This document shows, in pieces, positions 50,672-59,540 of a DNA stretch of 64,000 bases (position 1 is the first letter of the stretch; each line of letters starts with the position of its first letter). The stretch is taken from positions 1,116,001 through 1,180,000 of the forward strand of contig CAVYEI010000003.1 of the NCBI GenBank assembly GCA_963767475.1, given 5' to 3'. Made by a program: the position numbers and the translations under genes. The DNA comes from WHSW01 sp963767475. GTDB taxonomy: Bacteria; Actinomycetota; Thermoleophilia; Solirubrobacterales; 70-9. The notes under the pieces were generated by a model. It did no database searches. It was given only the letters and a program-made list of their open reading frames with translations, and was not told the DNA's origin.

Positions 50672-52741
50672 TTAGGGGGCGATCCGGGTGAGGTCGTCCG
50701 AGATCCCGTTCGCCACCCAAACGCTCTTCGGTCCCGCGGTGACCCCCTCCGGGCCCTGCCCGACCTCGAGCTTCTGGACCACCTCGGCGGTCCCCGGATC
50801 GATCCGCTTCACCAGGTCGGCACCGCCGACCGTGACCCAGATCGAACCGAAGGCGGCGACCACGCCGCGAGGCTCGGACCCGACCGGAATCTGCTCGCGC
50901 TCCCTTCCGGAGTCCACCCGCGAGACGGTGCCCGAGTCGGTGTTCGCGACCCAAACCTGACCGTCCTCGCCGACCGCGATCCCCTTCGGATTATCCCCCA
51001 CGGAGATTGGGTCGTCGGCGCGGCTGGAGTCGGTGTTGATCCGCGTGATCGAGTCGCCCGCCCGGTTGGTGACCCACACCGCGTCGTCGCCCGAGAGCGC
51101 AAGGCCATATGGCGCCGCGCCCACGGTGATCTCGCGCGCCTCGCCGCTGTCGGGGTCGACGCGCGAGACGGTGCTCCCGCCGTAGTTGGCGACCCAGACC
51201 GAATCGGCCCCGAAGGCGACGCCGGCGGGAAGCTCGCCGACGGCGACCGTGTCCACGGTCTCCCCCGTCTCCGGGTCGATCCGAAGGAGCTCGCCCGCGG
51301 GTGGGCTCGTCACCCACAGCGAGCCGCCGCCCGAGGCGATCCCCTCCGGCGCGGTCCCCGCCGGGAACGTGTCGCGCTCGTCGGCCGGGTCGCCGTCGAC
51401 GAACGAGACCGTGTTGCTCTTGCGGTTGGTGAGGTAGAGGCCGGCGTCGCCGTGGACGAGGTTGACCGGGAGATCGCCGACCGGCACCGGGTCCCCGTCG
51501 ATCTCGGCGTCGGGCGTCGTCGGCTGGTCGTCGCTGGATCCGCCGCCGGTGGTCTGGGCCGCGCCATCCCCCGTGCTGGTGGTTGCGTCGTCATCGCCAT
51601 CCCCACCCGAGAGCAGGATCGCGCCGGCGACGACCGCCGCGACGACGGCGGCGCCGAGGGCGATCAGTGGACCGCGTCGGCGGGCGCCGGGCTGGGTCGT
51701 CGCGGGCGGGCCGTCCGGAACCGTGGGTGCGCGACTGGCTCCGCCGGGCTCGGACGGGGGCGGGACCTCGGTCGCCGGGGCCGCCATCCCGACCGCGGTG
51801 GTGTCGGCTCGCGCCCGCTCGGCGCTCGTCGTCGCCTCCGGCGGCCCGGGGGCGGCGGCGCCGATCGCGACGCTGCGCTCGGCCTCGACCGTGGCCTGGC
51901 CCTGGACCGCGGCGCTGACCGCGCGGGCGAAGTCGCCGGCCGACGGGTAGCGCTCCTCGGGGTCCTTGGCGAGCGCGCGGCCGACGACCAGGTCGAGCTC
52001 GCCCGGCAGCTCGGGGCGGAAGAGGCGGACGCGCGGCGGCTCTTCCTGGAGGTGGGCGTACATCTTCGCCACCTTGTCGTCGCGGGCCGCGAACGGCGGG
52101 TTGCCGGTGAGCAGCTCGAAGAGGACGCAGCCGAGGGCGTAGACGTCGGCGCGGGCGTCGACCCGCTCGCCGCGGATCTGCTCGGGGGCGACGTAGTCGA
52201 GCGTGCCGACGAAGGCGCCGGTCGCGGTCACTCCGGTCGACGCCTCGACCAGCCGCGCGAGGCCGAAGTCGGTGAGGTAGACGCGCTCGGTCACGCCCTC
52301 GCCCTCGATCAGGATGTTGCCCGGCTTGATGTCGCGGTGGACGAGGCCGCGGGCGTGGGCGGCGTCGAGGGCCGACGCGACCTCCGCGATCACCGCCGCC
52401 GCGTGCACCGGGTCCATCGCCCCCTTGACGGTCAGCAGGCCGCGCAGATCGGTGCCGTCGATCAGGTCCATGGTCACGAACAGCAGCCCGTCCTCCTCGC
52501 CGGCGTGGTGGATCGCGACCACGTTCGGGTGGCGGATAGAGACCGCGATCCGCGACTCCTCGCCGAAGCGCCGGCGGAAGCGCTCGTCCTGCGCCAGCGC
52601 CGGCGAGATCACCTTCAGGGCGACGACGTGATCGAGCGCGATGTGGGTCGCCTTGTAGACGACTCCCATCCCGCCCCTTCCGGCGAGCCCCTCGATCCGG
52701 TGTCCGGCGAACACCGCTCCGGGCTGAAGCGGATCAGCCAT
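50672..52741 (-). CDS. Ser/Thr protein kinase with extracellular beta-propeller
   Basis: 689 residues. The kinase begins GHRIEGLAGRGGMGVVYKAT with the catalytic Lys in VVALKVISP, HRDIKPGN and DFGLARLV. An intracellular linker rich in Pro/Ala leads to one membrane helix (GPLIALGAAVVAAVVAGAIL). Outside the cell a YVTN/Vgb-like repeat domain of about six blades follows, such as GVAFGADSVWVANYGGSTVS and GIAVGEDGQVWVANTDSGTV. The layout resembles mycobacterial PknD. It is likely a sensor of extracellular ligand or cell wall state. TAGGAT lies 6 nt before the ATG. Confidence 0.92.
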   Translation of the reverse strand: MADPLQPGAVFAGHRIEGLAGRGGMGVVYKATHIALDHVVALKVISPALAQDERFRRRFGEESRIAVSIRHPNVVAIHHAGEEDGLLFVTMDLIDGTDLRGLLTVKGAMDPVHAAAVIAEVASALDAAHARGLVHRDIKPGNILIEGEGVTERVYLTDFGLARLVEASTGVTATGAFVGTLDYVAPEQIRGERVDARADVYALGCVLFELLTGNPPFAARDDKVAKMYAHLQEEPPRVRLFRPELPGELDLVVGRALAKDPEERYPSAGDFARAVSAAVQGQATVEAERSVAIGAAAPGPPEATTSAERARADTTAVGMAAPATEVPPPSEPGGASRAPTVPDGPPATTQPGARRRGPLIALGAAVVAAVVAGAILLSGGDGDDDATTSTGDGAAQTTGGGSSDDQPTTPDAEIDGDPVPVGDLPVNLVHGDAGLYLTNRKSNTVSFVDGDPADERDTFPAGTAPEGIASGGGSLWVTSPPAGELLRIDPETGETVDTVAVGELPAGVAFGADSVWVANYGGSTVSRVDPDSGEAREITVGAAPYGLALSGDDAVWVTNRAGDSITRINTDSSRADDPISVGDNPKGIAVGEDGQVWVANTDSGTVSRVDSGREREQIPVGSEPRGVVAAFGSIWVTVGGADLVKRIDPGTAEVVQKLEVGQGPEGVTAGPKSVWVANGISDDLTRIAP

Positions 52742-52747
52742 GGCGCG

Positions 52748-52753
52748 ATCCTA
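52748..52753 (-). promoter_or_regulatory. -10 element, leaderless
   Basis: TAGGAT on the minus strand, 6 nt before the ATG at 52741. Confidence 0.6.
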
Positions 52754-52773
52754 CGCGGCCCGGAGGCCGTCGA

Positions 52774-55344
52774 CTACTTGAGCTTGACCTTGACCTTGTC
52801 CGAGGACTGAAGACCGGCGCGGTCGGTCGCGGTCACTGTGATCTTCGCGGTCGCCTTGCCGCCGGCCCCAAGCGCCCGCTTGATCGCGCGCTTCGTCTTT
52901 CCCTTGGCCTTCAGCTTCAGCCGGGTGAGTTGATTTGCGACCAGGTCGGCGGCAGCGGGGACGAGCTTGCCGCCCTTGGCCCGGGCGGCCGTCTTCCCTC
53001 TGCCGGCCCGCTTGACCTTGACCGAACCCGCGGCCTCCGCCCCGCAGGGCTCGGCGCAGAGGACGAACGTCTTCACCGCCTTGTAGCTCTGCTTCTTCTT
53101 CGCCGTCACCTTGACCACCGGCGGCAACTCGTCGAGGGCGATCTTGGCGGCGTAGCCGTCGACGAGCCCGTCGTGCCCGGTGTCGAAGGCTCCCGCGGTC
53201 GCCGGGAAGTCCTTCGAGCCCGTCGACCCGACGACGTATGCGTTCCCGGCCGGATCGAGGTCGAGGTTGCCGCCGAAATCGAAGCTCGAGCCGCCGAGCA
53301 GCGAGGCCGTGATCAGATTCTGGAGTCCCGCCGAGAACACGGCAGCGTAGGTGTCGGAGGGGCCGCCGAGGCTGGCGTCGAAGGCATCGGCGGTGAGCGG
53401 GAACTCGGCCGACCCGGCGATCCCTCCGATCACCGGACGGCCGTCGGCGTTGATCGCGACGTCGCGGGCGTAGTCCTCGCCGGCGCCGCCGATCATCGTC
53501 GCGGAGTCGATGCTGCCCCCGCTCGGCGAGATCTTGGCGGCAAATCCGTCCGTCTGGCCGTTGAAGGTGGTGTCGAACGCTCCCGGCGTCGCCGGGAAGT
53601 CGTTGGCGGGGCTGGAGCCGACGACGTAGGCCGCGTTCGAGGCGTCGAGCGCGATCCCCGTCGCCTGCTCGTCGTAGACGATGCCCGCGGTGTCGTTGAC
53701 CCCACCGAGGAAGCCCGAGTAGGTGATCGCGGTGGGCCCGGCCCCGGACGGGGCGATCTTGGTGACGAAGGCGTCCTGGCTGCCATTCAGGGTGCTGTCG
53801 AACGAGCTCCCCACGGGAACCGACTCGGGGAAGTTGGACGAGGAGGTCTCGCCGGCGAAGTAGGCCGACCCGGACGCGTCCAGCGCGACCGCGTAGGCAA
53901 CATCGCGGCTATCACCGCCGAGGTAGCTCGAGTAGACGAAGTTCGATCCGCTCGGGTTGAGCTTGATCACGAACCCGTCCATGTTGCCGTTCGGCGAGGG
54001 GTCGAAGGTGGTCGGCGTCGTCGTCGGCAGCGAGGTCGAGGGCGTCTGACCCGCGAGCACGGCCGCGCCGCTCGAGTCGACCGCGATGTCGTTGACACGC
54101 TCGGGCCCACCACTGCCGAGGCCGCCGACGTAGGTGGCATAGGTGAGGTCGTTTCCGGCCGGCGTCAGCTTGGCGACAAATCCGTCCGTGTCACCCTGGG
54201 GCGTGCTTCGGAACGCCCCTGGGGTCGCCGGGAAGTCGTTCGAGAAGGTCTCGCCGGAGACGAAGGCGCTGCCGTCCGCGCCGAGGTCGATCCCTGTCGA
54301 ACTTTCGAAGCTCGAGCCGCCGATGAAGGTCGCGTAGACGAGGCCATCGCCGTTCGGCGTCAGCTTGGCGACGTAGGCGTCCGCATCCCCAGCGAGCGTC
54401 GTGTCATCGGCCCCCGGGGTGACGGGGAAGTCGGCGGCGCTGGTGAGGCCGGAGACGTAGGCGCTGCCGGACGAGTCCACGGCGACGCCGCCGGTGTAGT
54501 CGTCACCCGTGGGGTCGTTGCCGCCGAGGAAGGTCGCGTAGGCGAGCACCAGCGGATCGATCGTCAGCGGCCGCGCCCGGTCGTAGTCGCCGAGCGCGAA
54601 GCGGACGCGATCGCCGTCGAGCACGTACCGAGCCTCGACGGCGACGCGCTCGCCACCGGCGCGCTGGTAGGCGACCGGGGCGTGCTCGCGCAGGGTTCCG
54701 CCGTCGAGGCGAAGCAGCAGATCGCCGCCCGGGGTCAGCTCGATCGACCGGGCGCCTTCGAAGTCGAGTGCGATCTGGTTCGGGTTCGCATGCGGGGCGA
54801 GCTCGAAGTCGTACTCGAACTGCCCCTGGCGGCCGTAGTAGCGCACGTCGACGCCGTCGTAGACCCCGGCGTAGGCGACGGAGCCGAAGGTCGGCACGTT
54901 CGTCTGCCAGCGGCTCGGGTCGTCGCCGCGCAGGTAGTTGACGGTGCCGGCGAGCCGCTGCTCGCCCGCCCCCGGCGCCTGCGCCGAGGCACCGACCAGA
55001 TCCATCGTCAGCGCCTCGGCCTCCGACCCCCGAAGCGAGAGCGCGACCTGCGTCGGGGCGAGCCCCAGCGAGTAGCCCGATCCGCGGCTGAGGAAGTCGA
55101 AGCCGCGGTCGGCGACACCGCGATTGGGCTCGAAGGAGAGCGGCAGGCGGGCCATGTCGCCGGCGACGGCTGTGGTGCCGGCCGTCTCAGTCGTGGGCCC
55201 GACCGAGCCCAGGCTGATTGGCTGATCCGCGAGCCGCATCCCGGCTAGAGCGACGACGCAGGCGAGCGCCAACGCGGCCGTCAGCTGGACGCCGGCCTTG
55301 GCGCCGCGGACCCCACCGTGGTCGAAGCCAATCCCTGTCTGCAT
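52774..55344 (-). CDS. Large secreted SBBP-repeat protein
   Basis: 856 residues. An N-terminal signal segment (VQLTAALALACVVALAGMRL) is followed by a domain of the DUF7948 type with GTVNYLRGDDPSRWQTNVPT and YDGVDVRYYGRQGQFEYDF. Then come about eight repeats of ~58 residues of the type VAVDSSGSAYVSGLTSA, DFPVTPGA and DAYVAKLTPNGDGLVYATF, a beta-propeller of the SBBP family. The C-terminus has KKKQSYKAVKTFVLCAEPCG, a basic domain ending SSDKVKVKLK. It may bind a ligand or partner at the cell surface; none is known. The SD GAGGGGAGGG precedes the ATG. Confidence 0.86.
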   Translation of the reverse strand: MQTGIGFDHGGVRGAKAGVQLTAALALACVVALAGMRLADQPISLGSVGPTTETAGTTAVAGDMARLPLSFEPNRGVADRGFDFLSRGSGYSLGLAPTQVALSLRGSEAEALTMDLVGASAQAPGAGEQRLAGTVNYLRGDDPSRWQTNVPTFGSVAYAGVYDGVDVRYYGRQGQFEYDFELAPHANPNQIALDFEGARSIELTPGGDLLLRLDGGTLREHAPVAYQRAGGERVAVEARYVLDGDRVRFALGDYDRARPLTIDPLVLAYATFLGGNDPTGDDYTGGVAVDSSGSAYVSGLTSAADFPVTPGADDTTLAGDADAYVAKLTPNGDGLVYATFIGGSSFESSTGIDLGADGSAFVSGETFSNDFPATPGAFRSTPQGDTDGFVAKLTPAGNDLTYATYVGGLGSGGPERVNDIAVDSSGAAVLAGQTPSTSLPTTTPTTFDPSPNGNMDGFVIKLNPSGSNFVYSSYLGGDSRDVAYAVALDASGSAYFAGETSSSNFPESVPVGSSFDSTLNGSQDAFVTKIAPSGAGPTAITYSGFLGGVNDTAGIVYDEQATGIALDASNAAYVVGSSPANDFPATPGAFDTTFNGQTDGFAAKISPSGGSIDSATMIGGAGEDYARDVAINADGRPVIGGIAGSAEFPLTADAFDASLGGPSDTYAAVFSAGLQNLITASLLGGSSFDFGGNLDLDPAGNAYVVGSTGSKDFPATAGAFDTGHDGLVDGYAAKIALDELPPVVKVTAKKKQSYKAVKTFVLCAEPCGAEAAGSVKVKRAGRGKTAARAKGGKLVPAAADLVANQLTRLKLKAKGKTKRAIKRALGAGGKATAKITVTATDRAGLQSSDKVKVKLK

Positions 55345-55388
55345 GCGGCCCTCCCCTCGTCGACGAACTCGCCGTGGGGCCGACGCTA

Positions 55389-56462
55389 TCAGGCCGGCGA
55401 GGGAGTGCCAACCAGCGCCGCGAGGCGCTCGATCGTGTGCAGGCGCTGGCCCTGATCGCCGTGGATCGGGGAGCAGATCAGGCGGTCGACGCCTGCCTCG
55501 GCCAGCTTCTCGATCCGCGCCGAAACCTCGTCCTCGTCGCCCACGAGCGAGGTCGCGTCGACGAGCTCATCGGGGATCGCCGCGAAGGCCTGCTCGCGCT
55601 TGCCGTCCAGGAACAGCGACTGGACCTCGTCGGCAACCTCGCCGAAGCCGAAGCGATGGGTCAGGTCGACGTAGAAGTTTGTCTCGCGCGATCCCATGCC
55701 GCCGAGATAGAGCAGCAACCCCATCTTGACCACGGCCCTCGCCGCATCGAGGTCGCCGTCGATCGCCACCTGCAGCGCGGGCGAGACCTCGAGGTCCTCG
55801 CGGCTGCGCCCGCCCTTGGCGAACCCCGCCTCGAGGTGCTCGCCCCAGGTCTCCTCGAAGGCGTCGGCGCTGAAGAAGATCGGGATCCAGCCGTCGCAGA
55901 TCTCCGCCGCCATCTCCACCGACTTGCGCCCGATCGCGCCCACGAACACCGGGATCTCGTTGCGAAGCGGGTGGAAGTTGAGCTTCAGCGCCTTGCCCTG
56001 GCCGGTCGTGTCCGGGCCCTCCAGCGGCAGCTGGTAGTGCTTGCCCTTGTGCTCGAGCGGGCCTTCGCGGGCGATGATCTCGCGCACGACCTCGATGTAC
56101 TCGCGGGTCCGCCCCCAGGGCTTCGCGTAGGGGACGCCGTACCAGCCCTCGGAGACCTGCGGGCCCGAGGGCCCGAAGCCGAAGATGAAGCGACCGCCGG
56201 AGAGCGCGTCGATCGTCGCCCCGGCCATCGCCGCTGCCGCCGGCGGCCGCGCCGGGACCTGCATGATCGCCGCCCCGAGCTTGATCGTCTCGGTCTGCGG
56301 CGCGAGCCAGGAGAGGATCGAGACCACGTCGGAGCCATAGGACTCCGCCACCCAGGCCGAGTCGAAGCCCGCCGACTCCGCCGCCTGGACCAACTCCACC
56401 GCCTCCTCGCCCTTGGGGCCGATACCCCAATAGCCGAGGTTGATTCCGAGCTCGAGCGCCAT
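55389..56462 (-). CDS. LLM-class F420-dependent oxidoreductase
   Basis: 357 residues. It starts MALELGINLGYWGIGPKGEE. ESYGSDVVSILSWLAPQTET, GAAIMQVPARPPAAAAMAGA, GRFIFGFGPSGPQVSEGWYG and GRTREYIEVVREIIAREGPL are classic for the F420-dependent LLM family. The cofactor is inferred. TAGCGT sits 7 nt before the ATG inside the 18-nt gap to the upstream WS/DGAT gene, so it may also have its own promoter. Substrates are unknown. Confidence 0.9.
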   Translation of the reverse strand: MALELGINLGYWGIGPKGEEAVELVQAAESAGFDSAWVAESYGSDVVSILSWLAPQTETIKLGAAIMQVPARPPAAAAMAGATIDALSGGRFIFGFGPSGPQVSEGWYGVPYAKPWGRTREYIEVVREIIAREGPLEHKGKHYQLPLEGPDTTGQGKALKLNFHPLRNEIPVFVGAIGRKSVEMAAEICDGWIPIFFSADAFEETWGEHLEAGFAKGGRSREDLEVSPALQVAIDGDLDAARAVVKMGLLLYLGGMGSRETNFYVDLTHRFGFGEVADEVQSLFLDGKREQAFAAIPDELVDATSLVGDEDEVSARIEKLAEAGVDRLICSPIHGDQGQRLHTIERLAALVGTPSPA

Positions 56463-56469
56463 CGCCGGG

Positions 56470-56475
56470 ACGCTA
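56470..56475 (-). promoter_or_regulatory. -10 element inside an 18-nt intergenic gap
   Basis: TAGCGT, 7 nt before the ATG at 56462, in the narrow gap between the LLM and WS/DGAT genes. Confidence 0.4.
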
Positions 56476-56480
56476 CCGGT

Positions 56481-57764
56481 TCAGCCGCCGGCCGCGGCGC
56501 GCAGCTCGGCCAGCGAGGCCTCGAGCGCCTCGGCGAGCCCCTCGACCCCCGGGAGCGCCTCAGGATCGGTGCAGAGGCCGATCCCGACGGTGCCGGCGCA
56601 GGAGATCGCCGAGATTCGCAGCGCATGGCGATCGGCCGGCTCGGCGACCGAGCCCAGATGCTCGACCCGGCGACCGGCGACGCTGACCTCGCCGCGCGGC
56701 CCGGGGACGTTGGAGATCGAGAGGCTGAACTCGCGCGGGGCGGTCGCCAGGTGCTCGATCGTGTGGCCGAGGTGCTTGAAGCGCGCGAGGGCGTGGAAGA
56801 AGTCATAGAGCTCCTGCGCGTCGCCGAGGTCCTTGCGCTCCTCGGTCTCGGCGTGGATCCGGTCGAGCCGCGCAAGCGCGTCGGGCTCGTCGAGCGGCAG
56901 GTCGACGTTCAGATACGAGTCGCGGTTGCCGAGCTCGCCCGCACCCTCCTCGCGGTGATGGAGGCTGACCGGGATCTGGGCGCGCAGCGCCGGCCGCTGA
57001 CCGGCGGCGCCGAGCCATTCGCGCAGGCCGCCGGCGACCACCGCCAGCAGCACGTCGTTGACGGTCACATGACCGGGTCGAGAGGCGCCGATCGCCTTCA
57101 GCTCGTCGAGACCGACGGTGACGAAGGCGAGCTCGCGCTCGGAGCCAATCGGACGGTCGAGCCGCGAGTCCGCGGCGTGCCCGCCGAGCTCGCGGTGCAG
57201 GGCACCGGGCAGCCGCCGCAGCTCGGCCAGCCGCGAGTGCTTGACCGCGGCCGCCGGCGCCTTGGCCGCCGCGGTGGTGGTCGCCTCCGCGGCCGCCTCC
57301 CATAGCACGGCGCCGAGGAAGCGAACCGAGCTGATCCCGTCGGCCATCGCGTGGTGGATCCGAGCCACGATCGCCTCGCGGCCGTCGCTGAGCGGGCCGA
57401 CGACGTCGAACGACCACAGCGGGCGATCGTGGTCGAGGCGCTTCGACATCAACTCGCCCGCCACCCGCCAGAGGGCGCGCTGATCGTCGCAATCGGCGGC
57501 CTCGTGGCGGCGAACATGGGCGCTGATGTCGAAGTCCTCGTCGGTCACCCAGCGCGCCGAGCCGTCCGCGTCGCGCTCGACCCGCTGCAGCGCCCGGGGC
57601 TCACCGGCGAGCCGGGCGTCGACGCTCGCCCGCAGCGCCTCGAGGTCGAGTCGCTCGCCGGGCTCGAGCACCAACAGCTTCAGCGTGTGGCCGGCGATCG
57701 CCTCGGACTCGAGCGCCAGGATGCGCGCGTCGTCGACGCTGAGGCGATCCGGGTTCTCTCCCAC
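56481..57764 (-). CDS. WS/DGAT-family acyltransferase
   Basis: 427 residues from a GTG. The acyl-CoA-binding catalytic motif HHxxxDG is in IVARIHHAMADGISSVRFLG. Further features are LSVDDARILALESEAIAGHT, VTDEDFDISAHVRRHEAADC, VNDVLLAVVAGGLREWLGAA and SISNVPGPRGEVSVAGRRVE. These make wax esters or triacylglycerols from fatty alcohols or diacylglycerol. It is leaderless by a TACGGT box 6 nt upstream. The neighbouring LLM and HAD genes give no clear pathway. Confidence 0.92.
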   Translation of the reverse strand: MGENPDRLSVDDARILALESEAIAGHTLKLLVLEPGERLDLEALRASVDARLAGEPRALQRVERDADGSARWVTDEDFDISAHVRRHEAADCDDQRALWRVAGELMSKRLDHDRPLWSFDVVGPLSDGREAIVARIHHAMADGISSVRFLGAVLWEAAAEATTTAAAKAPAAAVKHSRLAELRRLPGALHRELGGHAADSRLDRPIGSERELAFVTVGLDELKAIGASRPGHVTVNDVLLAVVAGGLREWLGAAGQRPALRAQIPVSLHHREEGAGELGNRDSYLNVDLPLDEPDALARLDRIHAETEERKDLGDAQELYDFFHALARFKHLGHTIEHLATAPREFSLSISNVPGPRGEVSVAGRRVEHLGSVAEPADRHALRISAISCAGTVGIGLCTDPEALPGVEGLAEALEASLAELRAAAGG

Positions 57765-57768
57765 CCGC

Positions 57769-58419
57769 CTACCGTAGCGGCGTCGAGTCGAGCCGCTCGC
57801 GCAAATCGACCAGCGACTCGAACACGTCCACCGCGCCGGCCTCGAACAGCTCCGCCTCCGAGAAGCCGCCGGTCAGCACGGCGATCGTCTTCACCCCGGC
57901 GCGGCCGGCAGCCTCGACGTCCCAGGTCGAATCGCCGACCATCACCGCGGAGAGCTCGCCCGCCCTCTTCATCGCCTCGACGACGAGATCGGGCGCCGGC
58001 TTGGTCGCCTCGACGTCGGCCGAGGTCGTGGCCGAATCGATCAGCTCGCCGGCGTCGAGCAGCTCGATGTAGTGCTCGGTGTCCTCGGCCTTGGCCGAGC
58101 TCGCCAATACCGGGGTGTGCCCGCGCTCTCGCAGCTCGACGATCAGCTCGTGAGCGCCCTCGAACGGGCGCACCTCGCCGAGCAGCTCGCCGTAGAAGCG
58201 GGCCTCGGAGTCACGGATCGCGTCGCCGAGGCGCTGCTCGACCTCCTCGCCGCCGACCCTGGCGACGAGCTGGTCGCCGCCGACGCCGATGTGGCGATGG
58301 ATGCGCCAGACGGGTGGCGTCAGCTCATGCTCGCGAAACGCCCGATACCAGGCGATCGTGTGGTGGTAGTTGGAATCGACGAGCGTGCCGTCGATGTCGA
58401 GTAGTGCCGCCGCGCCCAC
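57769..58419 (-). CDS. HAD-family hydrolase
   Basis: 216 residues. Motif I LLDIDGTLVDSNYHHTIAWY (DxDGT), motif II Ser/Thr region TPVLASSAKAEDTEHYI, Lys in VEATKPAPDLVVEAMKRAG and motif IV MVGDSTWDVEAAGRAGVKT are all visible. It is a haloacid-dehalogenase phosphatase of the beta-PGM/phosphoglycolate type. Substrate is not determined. The start is a GTG within an ACGGGGT/ACCCCGT inverted repeat (58418-58438). Confidence 0.9.
   Translation of the reverse strand: MGAAALLDIDGTLVDSNYHHTIAWYRAFREHELTPPVWRIHRHIGVGGDQLVARVGGEEVEQRLGDAIRDSEARFYGELLGEVRPFEGAHELIVELRERGHTPVLASSAKAEDTEHYIELLDAGELIDSATTSADVEATKPAPDLVVEAMKRAGELSAVMVGDSTWDVEAAGRAGVKTIAVLTGGFSEAELFEAGAVDVFESLVDLRERLDSTPLR
57771..57776 (-). 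promoter_or_regulatory. -10 element, leaderless
   Basis: TACGGT on the minus strand, 6 nt before the GTG at 57764. Confidence 0.6.
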
Positions 58420-58470
58420 GGGGTCGTCATTACCCCGTGAGCGCGGGCGGACACAAATCCGCTACGCGAC

Positions 58471-59463
58471 CTACTCGATGTAGCCGAACTCCTGCAGGTA
58501 CTGCTGCGCGGCCTCCTCGGGCTTCTCCTTGTCGATGTCGACGCGGGCGTTGAGCTCCTGCATGACCTCGAGCGAGAGGTTGCTCTGAACCTTCTCGATC
58601 GTCGCCCCGAAGTCCGCGCCGGCCTCGTCGGCAGCTCCCTTGCTGGCGATGAAGATCACGTTGCCGGCGGGCAGCACGCCGAGGTCGTCCTCGAGCGTGA
58701 CGTAGTCGCTGGAGATGGACAGCTGCGCGTCGGTCGTGAACAGGATCGAGAGGTCGGCCTGACCCTTGTCGAGCACCTCGTAACGGAGGCCGATGTCGAC
58801 CGGCGTGAAGTTCTCACGCAGGCCGTTGAGGTCGTAGTACTGCTCGAGCCCGGCCAGGCAGTCGATCCGCTGGCGGCACTCGGGCGACCCGGCGAGGGTC
58901 AGGTCCTGGTGATCGGCGAGATCGGAGATCTTCGTGATCCCGAGCTTCTCGGCCTCGGAGGCCAGCATCCCGACCGCGTTCGCGCTCGAGAACGGCGTCG
59001 GCGGATAGGCGACCAGGCCCTTGTCGGCGAAGTCCTGCTGGGTCTCGTCGAACGCCTGCTGGGCGTCGCCCGGGACGTCCTCGGGGGCGAAGTCGAAGAA
59101 CGCGGTCAGAGCGGTCGAGGTGTACTCCGGATAGCCGCTGATCTCGTCGTTCTCGAGCGCCTTCAGCGCCACCACCTCGGAGCCGAGGTTGAGGTCGGTG
59201 GAGATGTCGTAGCCGGCGGCCTCGAGGCCCTGGGCGTAGATCTCGCCGAGGATGTACTGCTCGGTGAAGTTCTTCGAGCCGACCGTGAGGCTGATCGAGC
59301 CGTTGTCCGGGTTGGAGACGATCAGGTCGCCGGACTCGGCGCTCGTCTCCTCGGCCGCGGTCGTTGTCTCGTCGTCCGAGTCGCCGCAGGCGGCAAGGGC
59401 GAAGGTCAGTGCGAATACGGCGAGTATCGCGAACAGCGCTCGCAGCCGGGGGTGGGTACTCAT
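58471..59463 (-). CDS. opuCC: Osmoprotectant ABC transporter substrate-binding lipoprotein
   Basis: 330 residues starting MSTHPRLRALFAILAVFALT. The lipobox is LAACGDSDD. The OpuAC domain has SKNFTEQYILGEIYAQGLEA, GYPEYTSTALTAFF, LADHQDLTLAGSPECRQRI and GQADLSILFTTDAQLSI. It binds glycine betaine, choline or related quaternary amines. The SD GGGAGG lies 9 nt before the ATG, and TAGGAT (59516-59521) upstream gives an extra promoter. It is the last gene of the ABC operon 62259 to 58471. Confidence 0.93.
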   Translation of the reverse strand: MSTHPRLRALFAILAVFALTFALAACGDSDDETTTAAEETSAESGDLIVSNPDNGSISLTVGSKNFTEQYILGEIYAQGLEAAGYDISTDLNLGSEVVALKALENDEISGYPEYTSTALTAFFDFAPEDVPGDAQQAFDETQQDFADKGLVAYPPTPFSSANAVGMLASEAEKLGITKISDLADHQDLTLAGSPECRQRIDCLAGLEQYYDLNGLRENFTPVDIGLRYEVLDKGQADLSILFTTDAQLSISSDYVTLEDDLGVLPAGNVIFIASKGAADEAGADFGATIEKVQSNLSLEVMQELNARVDIDKEKPEEAAQQYLQEFGYIE

Positions 59464-59515
59464 CGCGGGGGGCCTCCCTCTCGTGTGACTTCCGCTGGTT
59501 CGCGCGGACGCCGAA

Positions 59516-59521
59516 ATCCTA
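59516..59521 (-). promoter_or_regulatory. -10 element, internal operon promoter for the binding protein
   Basis: TAGGAT in the 77-nt gap between the permease and the substrate-binding protein genes. It would raise expression of the binding protein above that of the transporter. Confidence 0.45.
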
Positions 59522-59540
59522 TGCGGTTGGGCTCGCGGGC

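Noticed and set aside
52774..55344. Possible CRISPR or DNA tandem repeat
   Set aside because: The repetition is at the protein level (SBBP propeller blades) and the DNA copies are diverged.
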